64,000 bases of DNA, from NCBI GenBank assembly GCA_022315425.1, contig JAIUPT010000033.1, forward strand, positions 124,001 through 188,000, written 5' to 3'. Position numbers and translations under genes: made by a program. This stretch comes from Pseudevernia furfuracea. Its lineage: Eukaryota; Ascomycota; Lecanoromycetes; Lecanorales; Parmeliaceae. Below the pieces are notes generated by a model. That model was not told the origin of the DNA and did not search any database. It saw only the letters and a list, made by a program, of their open reading frames with translations. Positions 55,115 to 64,000 of this stretch are shown here, piece by piece (within the stretch, counting starts at the first letter, position 1; each line of letters starts with the position of its first letter).

Positions 55115-55890
55115 ATGCTCAACAGAGTCATCGCAACCGCGCCCCGCGCCATCAGAGTGCTCTCCACATCCGTTCGACCAGCCCTTAACTCACAAGCACG
55201 CATCGCTGCCCCAGCATCTCTAAGAGCGAAGCGATGCTATCATGAGAAAGATAAGCTATCCCTCTCTTGTTATATCTACCCCCCTATGCAGCCATCGCGG
55301 CTCTAGAAGTCTACAATCATTCTCCTACCCCGCCTCTACAACCACAATTTTCAAACGCTCAGCTAACACCAACCCACTCCTAGACCACTATTCCGCGCCC
55401 CGCAATGTCGGAAAAATGGACAAGAATGCTCAAGATGTAGGCACCGGTCTCGTCGGCGCACCAGCCTGCGGGGATGTCATGAAGCTCCAGATTCAAGTCG
55501 ATCCCGCCACCAATACCATATCCGATGTAAAGTTCAAGACATTTGGGTGTGGGTCAGCAATTGCGAGTTCCAGCTATCTTACAGAGCTGGTGAGGGGGAT
55601 GACGTTGGAGGATGCTGGAAAGGTTAGGAATACAGAAATCGCTAGGGAGTTGTGTTTGCCGCCTGTGAAGCGTACGTTCACCCGTCGTCACCGAAAAGAC
55701 CATTGAAATTTTCAGAGAATACGAAGACTAATTTGGAAATACAGTGCACTGCTCTATGCTAGCTGAAGACGCGATTAAATCGGCTATCTCGAATTACTAC
55801 ACCAAGAACCCCAAGGCCAAGAGCACCGACCTTGGAGGCACTGCGGCTGCGATACCGAAGATCGAGGTGGAGCAGGTGGCTACGGTTTAG
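55115..55890 (+). CDS. ISU1: iron-sulfur cluster scaffold protein Isu1
   Basis: Three exons (55115-55250, 55378-55671, 55745-55890) give 191 aa. An Arg/Ala/Ser-rich presequence of about 40 residues targets mitochondria. The mature part has YHEKVLDHYSAPRNVG, GAPACGDVMKLQI, FGCGSAIASS and LPPVKLHCSMLAEDA: the three cluster cysteines and the LPPVK site for the Hsp70/J-protein system. The second intron (55672-55744) is GT-AG. The first joins only if it runs from ATAAGC to CCCAC, i.e. with AT-AC ends, since no GT lies at the end of exon 1 and this join alone gives the invariant K-V-[IL]-[DE]-H-Y. The alternative is a base error at the donor. Confidence 0.9.
55251..55377 (+). other. candidate AT-AC intron in ISU1
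   Basis: 127 nt starting ATAAGCTATCC and ending AACCCAC. A CTAAC branch-like motif sits 11 nt before the 3' end. The 5' end resembles a U2-type donor with G1 changed to A, not the U12 consensus ATATCCTT. Phase 1 join: AAAG plus TCCTAGAC. Confidence 0.7.
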
Positions 55891-56451
55891 ATTGAGGACG
55901 ATGAGGGAGGGTGAACGCTGTGACCTGGTTGGACCGTCGTGATGGCCAAGAGACGATACGGAGCGGGAAACAGCCAGGGCTTGTCATCTGATACGGAAAG
56001 CGATGGGTTGGCAGGCGTTGGTTGCTAAATCTTGTACTATTGGGTTCTTTGAAGCCTTGCCATTGAATCAATAGCCCGCCAAACCCCTCTCAACATGACA
56101 TCGACAGCCGTAGTCTCATCTCAAAATCCTGGGCCTCGGTCAAAGTCTGGTGTTCAGACTCTTCTCTCGTATGACAGACACATCGATGCAAAGCTCTCAT
56201 CATTCCAAACATGCGGACATCATGGGCCCCGCAGCATACAAACAATATTTCCTCTAATAAGCTCACTGTCTGCTGATGGGAATCTCTTCCCATTGACAAA
56301 AAAGGCTCGTCTCGTTCGAATATCAGTCCTTAAGCAACGAGTCCTCAGAGACCGGTGCAAATCGCCCGAACAAGGCTTAATGATGGGTATCAGCGCCAAT
56401 TCGTACCTTCATGAAGGATAGCGAATTCCCACAAGGGTCACCAAAACCCGT
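55891..56451. other. intergenic, nothing recognised
   Basis: 561 bp marking the change from intact housekeeping genes to the relic block. No conserved frame found. Confidence 0.5.
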
Positions 56452-56955
56452 TTACCGGCGACATTGCAATATACCCCAACAAAGCCTCCCACTCCTAGCA
56501 CCCTCGACCCAGTTCCTCAGCCCAACCATCATACTTCCCACATACTCATCTGAAATCTCGCCCTTCAACTCCCATTTCCTAGCTTCCAACTCCCTCAAAA
56601 CCCTCCGGTAATGGACCTCCATATCCGGGTTCAAACCCACAAAGCCCACATCCACAAACCCAGCCACCTCAAATCACCGCCTATAAGATTCCACGGCGCC
56701 CAGACTCTTGAGGTTCAGGCGTTTCAATATCGAACCTAGCCCTTTCTGACCTATGCCTTTAGCGGCCATCGGATCTGTGAAAATAACGAGCCCTCCTTTC
56801 TTCACCAGTACCCTATCGATCTCATGCGTTCGATGGTGCGGTGGGAGGCGACAGCTATGGAGTCGCTGGGCGAGGCATCGAGGCCGATATTTGATAGTGG
56901 AGCCGCCGCAGATGGTGCGGTAGAAGGTGTCGGCGTCATGGGAGTTGTAGCAGGT
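56452..56955 (-). pseudogene. SAM methyltransferase relic with core deletion
   Basis: The C-terminal half is clear in one frame: VKKGGLVIFTDPM, LKRLNLKSLGAVESYRR, an in-frame TGA at 56674-56676, then GFVDVGFVGLNPDMEVHYRR and NWVEGARSGRLCWGIL. This matches the end of sarcosine/dimethylglycine-type N-methyltransferase relatives. Just upstream, in two other frames, lie pieces of the family's start (SHDADTFYRTICGGS and IGLDASPSDSIAVASHRTIERM). The SAM-binding segment that should lie between them (Asp-x-Gly-x-Gly-type) is absent, so about the middle third is deleted. Not functional. Confidence 0.65.
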
Positions 56956-57649
56956 GCGGGCTGTGGTCGCTGTCGCTGGCGCAGAAAGGCTGTGACTGGG
57001 GAAGAGGGTGGGTCTCTTTTCTCGGTTGGCCGTGTTAGTCTGCGGAGAAGATGCATGGTGGTTTTCAGCATTTGACTCGCTCAGCCACTGAGCAACCTCG
57101 TTGCCTGCGTGGCTAGGGCCGAGCGGGTCCTCCGCGGCATGGTACCGACTATAGGTAGAGCTTTCCTGTCATTGAAGCCGCTCCCTGGATCGAAAACGGT
57201 TCGTATTATCCGTATCGCGGGGCGGTCGCCTGCCGAAAGTAGGGTTAGGGCTGCTACTAGCGCTGTTTAGGATTTTGCGCGCCATAAGAAATCCCTCGAC
57301 CGCACTTGGCGAATACAAAATCATTACACATTTGCCCCGTTCCGGATTACAATTTATAAGGTATGAAAGCAGGCCACGATGGTTGCATTGGTGTGTGGAT
57401 CAGGTATCGAAGAACACGTCACAGATTGCTCTTAGGCCAATCCATTCATAGCATCAAGTGTGAAGTGTGAAGAGAAAAGCGTGATGATTCTAGGATAGTT
57501 ACAGTTATTGAAATGCGAAACCTTGAGGAGGTGTCGTACACTTTTTTACCACCAACGAATTCAGCTTCTTTGCATTTATGGTCGCCACCCAATTTCATCC
57601 CAGTCTCAATCGTTTACTTGTTTCCTTATCTTGCCTGATTCTCTATCTC
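56956..57649. other. intergenic within relic block
   Basis: About 700 bp without a readable family. One minus-strand phrase near 57190 (TVFDPGSGFNDRKALP) vaguely recalls a methyltransferase motif I but is out of order; I do not annotate it. Confidence 0.4.
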
Positions 57650-58240
57650 ATTTTGATGCCGAGACCACGCGCTGGACCGTTCTTCTGCATGCACGTGACT
57701 TTTGGCCCTTCTTTTGGGTTCTTGAAGACGGCCTTACACCGGTAATCTTTCGCGACGGGACATGGATATTCAAGTCGAAGACGAGATCTCGAGCGAGATT
57801 GGGCGTCGGCCCATCTATTGAGTTGTTTAGAACAACGGTACTCCTTAGCAAGTGGACAAGGAAACCGTAGAGTTTGCATGGACATTCGCACCACGTGATG
57901 TTGTTAAACGTTTTCTGGCAGTCTTCGTCATTGGCCAATGGACACGGATATCTGATTTCTTGTGTATCTTTTTGACGTGCGTATCTGCCGCAGACGTACT
58001 GCTGGACGTAGCTGTACAATCTTCCTGTTCAGCCAAGGGACATAAGGGACATGGAAGTCGCAAGTGTTCATGTTTCGCCTCGACATGTTTCTGCGCCCCT
58101 AGGAGAGTGATAGAAGTTGGTGCGCATTCAGAAATCTAATGTTTCTGGATAGCTGTGGAAAAGCGAAGAATTGCTGTACAGCCACACTTCTCGGCTAAGG
58201 AGCATATGAATGCACTATTCTTCGCCATTTGAAAAGAGGA
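57650..58240 (-). pseudogene. C2H2-like zinc-finger array relic
   Basis: At least four degenerate repeats of the form [FY]-P-C-P-[LV]-A-x4-C with trailing H-x4-H are read in shifting frames: CSLAEKCGC...QKH, then TAG, then AQKHVEAKH; LPCPLCPLAEQEDC...THVKKIH; YPCPLANDEDCQKTF; FPCPLAKEYRCSKQL; YPCPVAKDYRCKAVF. Frames change between repeats and the His pairs are lost in the last two. A possible ATG lies near 58240. Short introns could rescue some shifts, so a live divergent gene is not wholly excluded. Confidence 0.5.
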
Positions 58241-58539
58241 GATACATCGGAACAAACAGGCATCGCCTTGAGTCTCGAATGTCTCAGGCAGTTGAACTTT
58301 CCAGCATAATTGCATTCAAACCCCTAGCGTTGGGGAGGTAATCATATCTCTCAGCTAAAACATCTGTCTCGCATCACCCAGCTATCACCGTTACACTACG
58401 CTGCACGTGAATTCCAGGTTCTAGGTCATTCTCACGTGTGTGCCGCTCTCTACCTCCTCCCAGTGCCGTCCCAATGCTCGTTTCAACTTCTAGTTCGCTG
58501 TGTGGTGCCACGGTCGCAGCTGCACTATTCAACGCCCTC

Positions 58540-59250
58540 ATCCGCGTCCTACGATCCCCGTACAGCGGGAGCTAAGGAAGCATATTGGCATTCTGCGACT
58601 GCAGACCGTCATTATGGCGATGCCTTCTTCGGCGAAAAGCCCAATCAGAAGCGGTGGTGCCGGAGTAGGGAAAGTCTCTGTAGTCGATTTTGTAGACCGT
58701 TGCAATGCGTACGATTCCAATGACGACAACACTGGACGGCAGTTTATCAATCATGGCTTGATGTGGAACGGATTGTGAAAGACAACTCACGAGACCCGGG
58801 TCGAACAGAAGGGTCAATGCTATCTTGTTCACGACGGGTAGATGCAGGCGCCAGACCGTAGTTATGGGAAGAGCCCAGGTGAGGAGATTGCACACAATGG
58901 CTGTGTCGCTCAGGCATTTCCCTGGTACTCTGGCATCGAAGGTGTCCTGGGCCGGGTTACAGTGTAAATTGATAATGAACACGGCATGCATTCCCCAAGC
59001 CACATTGAAGGCTAGGTTACCGATTGCTTAAAGACAGTAGGCGTTACCACGACAGTTCTTGCCTTGCGTAGGCTTGAGTGGGCTTCCCGGCGAACACGAA
59101 GGACTTGGTAGTAAGAATCTTAGTAATAAGGATGCATAAAGAACACTGAGCTAGTGTAACGACCACGATATAGCCCAGTCCAAGAAAGACAGCCACCTGA
59201 GACCATATGTGAGCCATTTGTTTCGACTCAGAAATTTTAAGACCACGACG
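58540..59250 (-). pseudogene. rhodopsin-domain (PTH11-like) membrane protein relic
   Basis: Blocks of a fungal seven-helix family are readable: VAVFLGLGYIVVVTLAQCSL, FNVAWGMHAVFIINLHCNP, CLSDTAIVCNLLTWALPITT, then after a GT-AG-like gap IGIVRIATVYKIDYRDFPYS and, one frame over, LFAEEGIAIMTVCSRRMPIC. The early helices and start are missing and one frameshift lies near 58630. Family assignment rests on the pattern W/LP-x-x-x-V-W-R-L and the late E-x-G-I-A-I-M segment, so it is tentative. Confidence 0.4.
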
Positions 59251-59582
59251 GGCTTACCTTGCATTGCAATATTAAAGTCTCCACACCTAAAAGTCCATGC
59301 GTACGAACGAATTCTCGCGCCGTATAGAGCTTGGGGAGGGATGTCAATTCTTACTTTCGCACATTTTTGTGGATATTCATCAGAAAAATCGCCTCTTTCC
59401 AATCGAAAACTAGAGTAAGCATAGAGGGATTGTTTAGGAAAATTTCAGGATGATTGTCACTTTTTTCTGGGGCAACGCGCCTGAACTTCACTCGAAATAT
59501 TCGCACTCAGCTAGATAGCATCACACATTCCAACAACGATCAAAAGTAGGGAGCGTTATTGATTCGCTTGAATCTTACGCTC
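59251..59582. other. intergenic within relic block
   Basis: About 330 bp with no recognisable family remnant. Confidence 0.4.
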
Positions 59583-60620
59583 CTAGGTCCTTCGAGACCT
59601 ATTAAAACTTCCCTCGTCTGACCTGTAGCATTGGCCCTGCCGTACAGCAACGAAGGCATCTAGTAACCGGAACTGGTTTTTGTCTCTTCTTCTCCATTCA
59701 AGCCCTGGCGCTCCCTCACCTAGAGTGCTGCCTGGAGCGAGTCTCACATCCATCCGATACCAGCTCCTAGAAACCACCAGGAGCATTTCCAACCACGCTA
59801 AATTCCTACCGACACAATTTCCAGGACCGGCAGAAAATGGATGAAAGCCAGCAGGCTCGAAGCCGTGCTACGTAGTCGGCTGAATCTTCTGATTCCTTCA
59901 TTACTATCCATCGCTCTGGCCGATAAGAACTTGGGTCGCCGGAGTCCTGCTCATTGCGGCCATCTGTCCATGCAGCTGTCCCAACCGTGACTCCTTCAGG
60001 GATAAAACTCTCGTCAACCACCAAACCGCCCGGATGTATAGTGCGAGACAGCAGCTAGACTCATGCGCATAGCCTCATCGATACACGCACGTAGATAAAC
60101 ACAGGATGCGGAAGGAGAGCCTTCCACGATCTCTTCGACAGATTGAAAAGCACTACGTATCTCGCTAACAAGTTTTGAGTAGACACGAGGGTAGTGGGTC
60201 AGGTTACAAGAAAAAAAATCCGCAAAGACTGACAGATGTCGTATGGGAGCCAGCTCGAACGAGAAGATGTGCCTCTGCAAGTAGTTCGTCATCAGAAAAA
60301 TGCGGGGTTTCTAGTCTCTAGATCTTTTGCATGATTCGCCTACTCCGTTCTTTGACACTACCATTCAAGAAATCATAGTATTGCCTGATCTCGTGTGACA
60401 TGGTTTTCTCGAGAAGGTAGTTGAGACGTTAAGGTTTGAGCCAAAGAATGAAATCGAGAAGAGGCGATACGGTGATCTGGAAGCCATGAATGATTGCAGT
60501 TCTCCCGACACAATCATAACACGATTCCATCCGGAACAACTTTGCATGGGTTCTCGCCAGGCTCTTTGATGCCCACAGACTTTTCGAAGCAGAGATCACG
60601 TATGACGTTAAGGAATAAGG
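59583..60620 (-). pseudogene. cytochrome P450 relic
   Basis: Family landmarks in order: KLFRMESCYDCVGRTAIIHG, I-helix LLVRAGSHTTSVSLC (normally A-G-x-D/E-T-T), LTHYPRVYSKLVSEIRSAF, K-helix EAMR, HPGGLVVDESFIPEGV, YRPERW and heme loop HPFSAGPGNCVGRNLAW with its Cys. Damage: in-frame TAA and TAG before the I-helix, a one-base gain in TAAC near 60205, a short deletion with frameshift after the K-helix near 60045, and a frameshift between PERW and the heme loop near 59855. The style resembles benzoate-hydroxylase-type or secondary-metabolism fungal P450s. Not functional. Confidence 0.75.
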
Positions 60621-60969
60621 ACTCAGTCCATTAACTTATATTGCTAGGTACAGACCAGTCGTGGGTATGGGTTTCAAGAGACAATTCGTTCCATCGATCG
60701 ATGTGCTTGACAATAAATGCTGCCGCAGAACGCACTAATTTGTCCGTGAGGACAGTATTTAGCAATCGCCTCTTTCTTGCGTGCGCAACTACATCAGTGG
60801 TACTCAATTACTACCACGTAAACAAATTGTTACAAAACTCGTTCTAAGTGCAACTCGTACAGTTGAGCTCAGCCACTCTTTTCAAAGCGCTTCCCCTTTG
60901 AATCGTCCAAAGTTTGCGATTCGGCGGCTTCTACCCTTGCTTAATGAGAATGACGGCTTAAGACCGCAT
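60621..60969. other. intergenic within relic block
   Basis: About 350 bp, no recognisable family remnant. Confidence 0.4.
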
Positions 60970-61640
60970 AAAGAAACGATTTAGCTAGGCTGTATCGGCG
61001 GTAGTTTTTTCTCTCAAACGTCCGACTTGACTCGATGCATTGGGCATCTGCGGGTGGAAGCCATTGGGAAGCACATAACCCACAAATATCAGCTGCATGG
61101 TCGCTCCACTGCCGAAAAGATAGTCGCCGTGAATTCAATGAAGAATAGCAGATTCAGCATGATAGATCTGGCCAACTTACCCAGTTCATGTTCGGCAAGC
61201 CTACCCAGGTAACTGCGCCTGCCGGTCTTCGGTCCTCGATATCTTCTCAATTCATCAATCCCGCAAAGGCTTAATTTTTCTGCACTGCCGGTACATATAC
61301 GCTATTGACCGCTGGGACTTGCAGCTTTTCCATCCAGGCTTTCTGACCATCATTATTCAATTGCGGCTCGAACATGAGGTTCACGGTTTCCCGTGACAAT
61401 AGCTTCCCAACCTTCAATTCATGGAGTACAGTAGTCACGTCGGGGCCTAGAGAGAGCTTTCATTCGTCAAAACATTGCAGGACTGGAATCGCCGTCATGA
61501 GTTTTGTGAAGGAAACAATCCACATGGGTGTCTCTGGCGTCAGCGGCTGTTGGAGCCTCGAAGACTACGCACGCCGAAGGAGCTTGAGTATTGGATCTTG
61601 CCTGCATTGTATAGATGAGCTGTTGAAATTAAAAAATCTC
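60970..61640 (-). pseudogene. serine beta-lactamase-like/transesterase relic
   Basis: Pieces in family order on the minus strand: MWIVSFTKLMTAIPVLQC with the S-x-x-K nucleophile motif, LSRETVNLMFEPQLN, FAGLMN then a stop, EDIEDRRPAGAVTW and GLPNMNW, and finally LCASQWLPPADAQCIESSRT. This is the layout of fungal class C beta-lactamase-like esterases and LovD-like acyltransferases. Stops TAA (about 61274) and TGA, plus frame changes at both ends and a missing central part (normally with Y-x-N), show it is dead. Confidence 0.65.
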
Positions 61641-62291
61641 GTGGGTAGAATGTAAAATTCGAGATTCCACCTGTCTTATCTGACGCGAGTAGGACCGTTT
61701 CCAGGTATTTGCCTGCTTGCGCACGCTGCTTCGAGACTTTCTTTCATCACGTGCATTGTGTGTTGGTATGGTGAATATTTGAAGAGTACACGAGTGAAAA
61801 AACAAAAAGGACCATCGGTTGCCAAACTCCCACTTTCAGCCCATGCAAGTTCTGCGATGACCAGAAAATCAAACGGCTAATGCAGTCTCTCTGCACTATT
61901 TGATGTCTCTCGGCACTCAGCTAGATAAGAAGATATCTCTTTCTTTGTATTGGGAGGGTCACGCTACAACTAGCAGGGGTCCCAAGTACCTTAGGGAGGA
62001 GTATCATTAGTCATTGGCCAAATCATTGCGGCCTCAAGATGCTGCTTACTCAGGAGCGCGGCAAGCTACTCGTACTCGTACTTGTAGAGATGACTAATCA
62101 CAGGTAATCCCTCGATTGCTAGCGTGACTAAAGACTCCTCCAAACATTTCAACACCGAATGTGATTTAGTGCTCGAAGCAACATAAAAGACAATAATTTT
62201 CCCACGTCTGAGGACACAAAAAACCAGCACATGTAGAATTGACCTGACAACGATTGTCTCTCCTTACTTCCCCTACTTCCCTTACTTCATT
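61641..62291. other. intergenic, nothing recognised
   Basis: 650 bp before the F-box gene. A pyrimidine-rich tract (CTTCCCCTACTTCCCTTACT) lies just upstream of its ATG, a common fungal promoter feature. Confidence 0.5.
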
Positions 62292-64000
62292 ATGGATGCG
62301 TCAGAGGTCTTACCAAACGAGCTGTGGCTCCAATCCTTTGCCTATCTCAGCAAGACAGACCTCAAAGCACTTCGACTCTCTATGGAACCCCATTTAAGAT
62401 CCCTGGCTTCTTCAGTACTCTTCACCACTGCTTACATGGCTGCGAGGAAAGGGGTCCTAGACACCTTCACGAATCTCACAACACACCCTGTCTTCCGCGC
62501 ATATGTCAAAGAGATCGTCTTCGACAGTTCCTGGATCCATCCTGCCACGGTTGCCGAATACGCCAAGGACAAAACGGAGCCTGCATTGGCCAGCCTCTTC
62601 CAAGAGCAGGAGGGCATACAGGCGAATGAACTACAGATACGCTTGGAAAATGCCTTCCAGTGTCTTTCAGGTGTCAAGACGGTATCCTACGCAGACTTGT
62701 CTCGGATCTCGTGGCTTCCCGGCGACCGTAACGATCCACTGTCAGATTTCGACTACTCTGATGGACCTCTCATTCGACGACTCGAATCGCACCTAGGCCC
62801 TAGCGAAATGGGTGTTTGCTGTCTGATGAACCGAAAAAATACCGAATGTCCCGGCCATGTCGATAAGTTTCAGTACCGGAGAAGATTTGGTGGCCTTGTC
62901 TTGCTGCTGCAAGTCTTGTCGGACTACGCATCCACGACATTGCAACAGCTGAGCCTTGGTAGTCGAGTCCACGCATGCCTGGACGGTGGAATTCCGTATT
63001 GGTTCTTGTTGTCTAATACAAACATTGATACGTTATGTTCTTTCCCGAATCTCTTCTACAATCTTCGGAAATTTGAGTTAAGCGTCTCGATCTTTGATCA
63101 AATCGAAGTGCTCTGTTCAGTCAGGTCTTCGACCCAGCAACACTCCAAACACTTCCAGGAAGAAGGTCTAGCAAACCTTTTGGGTCTGGCCAAGAACCTA
63201 GAAGAGATCAAGCTTACCGGCGATCGAAAAGCGGCGAAGTTGTGCTTCATCAACATCTTAGTGAACCATAAATGGGCACGATTGCGCGTGCTTTATCTCC
63301 AAAGATTCAAGGCAAGTGCCAGCGAATTAGAGGACTTTCTGAAACACCACGCTCTCTCACTCCAGCGTATGACTCTCGACGATTTCCACTTGAGGTCAGG
63401 TTCTTGGCTGGATCTCGGAGCGATCGTCCCGATAATTGCTCCTGCACTTGAATTCATTCTGGGTTTCGTGTCGGCCAAAAATTGGCTGTTCAACGCCGAG
63501 AGATTACTTCCGCTGTCTGACTTGGATCTCGACATCTCGGGGCCTAATCAAGATTGGTACGACAAGGCCAGGAGAGGCGATGACGCTGAATCACAAGTCG
63601 AAGATGAAGACGAAAGTGAAGAAGAAAGTGAAGACGAGAGCATTTCGGATAAGCTTGAATACAGCAGCGATGACAGCAGTCCCGAGGAAGAGGAACCCAG
63701 AAGAAAACCAGACGTCGACCTGCTCCAAACGTTGGACGGGGACCTCCGATCCAAGGTCGAACAATTGCAAAGCGAGCTTCCAGGATGCCCTGTGGACGAA
63801 TGTCTGGAAGCTCTTAAAGTCACCACAGGCAAAAATCTCAAAACCGCGCGAACACTGTTGATGCAACGGTTCGGTTATACCGAGCTTGACACCATGGATC
63901 CGGGGATGCGCGCAAGGGTCGAACGTCTGATGGAGGATATGCCGTTTTACTGTGATGTGCTGCAATGCAGAGATGCACTACGCTCTTCGGATGGTGATCA
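62292..64000 (+). CDS. F-box protein, 3' end beyond window
   Basis: Open frame from ATG 62292 to the edge (569 codons, no stop). Residues 6-40 (LPNELWLQSFAYLSKTDLKALRLS) are an F-box, which would bind Skp1 in an SCF ubiquitin ligase. Leu-rich segments follow (LQQLSLGSRV, LRKFELSVS, LEEIKLTGD, LRVLYLQRF, LQRMTLDDFHL). Residues about 435-475 are an acidic Glu/Asp/Ser tract, then a helical part (LQSELPGCPVDECLEALKV) faintly like a CUE/UBA fold. Such proteins are often expanded and clade-specific in filamentous ascomycetes. No intron is needed in the visible part; substrate unknown. Confidence 0.8.
   Translation, partial: MDASEVLPNELWLQSFAYLSKTDLKALRLSMEPHLRSLASSVLFTTAYMAARKGVLDTFTNLTTHPVFRAYVKEIVFDSSWIHPATVAEYAKDKTEPALASLFQEQEGIQANELQIRLENAFQCLSGVKTVSYADLSRISWLPGDRNDPLSDFDYSDGPLIRRLESHLGPSEMGVCCLMNRKNTECPGHVDKFQYRRRFGGLVLLLQVLSDYASTTLQQLSLGSRVHACLDGGIPYWFLLSNTNIDTLCSFPNLFYNLRKFELSVSIFDQIEVLCSVRSSTQQHSKHFQEEGLANLLGLAKNLEEIKLTGDRKAAKLCFINILVNHKWARLRVLYLQRFKASASELEDFLKHHALSLQRMTLDDFHLRSGSWLDLGAIVPIIAPALEFILGFVSAKNWLFNAERLLPLSDLDLDISGPNQDWYDKARRGDDAESQVEDEDESEEESEDESISDKLEYSSDDSSPEEEEPRRKPDVDLLQTLDGDLRSKVEQLQSELPGCPVDECLEALKVTTGKNLKTARTLLMQRFGYTELDTMDPGMRARVERLMEDMPFYCDVLQCRDALRSSDGD

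Noticed and set aside
55251..55377. U12-type intron in ISU1
   Set aside because: The 5' end ATAAGC does not match the U12 consensus ATATCCTT and the branch region CTAAC is U2-like; AT-AC ends alone do not imply the minor spliceosome.
1..64000. CRISPR arrays, prokaryotic operons, insertion sequences
   Set aside because: No regular short direct repeats with spacers, and gene structures are spliced and eukaryotic throughout.

Overview
The window reads as nuclear DNA of a filamentous ascomycete (Pezizomycotina; a Dothideomycete is a guess, not shown). The basis is dense genes on both strands, short introns of mostly 45-165 nt with GT-AG ends and CTAAC/CTGAC-type branch sites, and fungal-type families. 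All exon structures here were joined by hand from reading frame, splice-site sequence and family conservation; no transcript data were available.

Layout. 0.4-6.9 kb: an MFS transporter, a disordered Ser-rich protein, ribosomal protein eL42 and a 2H phosphoesterase. 7.1-10.2 kb: gene-poor, AT-rich, with an inverted pair of a decayed repeat. 10.2-15.6 kb: a JmjN/JmjC protein that has lost Fe(II) ligands and carries a duplicated exon-intron unit, a 103-bp tandem repeat, and an F-box-like protein. 15.9-28.9 kb: a divergent pair of translation genes, a DHX29-type DEAH helicase and GCN1. 29.2-42.9 kb: a GST gene broken by eight single-base insertions, eL19, the Prp2 spliceosomal helicase, a type I membrane protein, two adjacent paralogues of an eight-cysteine secreted family, an ABM-domain protein and a VPS62-family protein. 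43.7-55.9 kb: a run of housekeeping genes (TFIIIC triple-barrel subunit, SR-type RRM protein, mitochondrial carrier, eL18, PRO2, CSN3, ISU1). 56.4-61.7 kb: five adjacent gene relics on the minus strand (methyltransferase, C2H2 zinc-finger array, rhodopsin-like membrane protein, P450, beta-lactamase-like), looking like a decayed accessory or metabolite locus. 62.3 kb to the edge: an F-box protein cut by the window end.

Themes. Translation and ribosome genes dominate (eL42, eL19, eL18, DHX29-like, GCN1), with pre-mRNA splicing factors (Prp2, SR-like). The most unusual signals concern gene structure: an apparent AT-AC intron in ISU1, microexons of 6, 10 and 21 nt, start codons isolated or split by introns, and a precise intron presence/absence difference between two adjacent paralogues.
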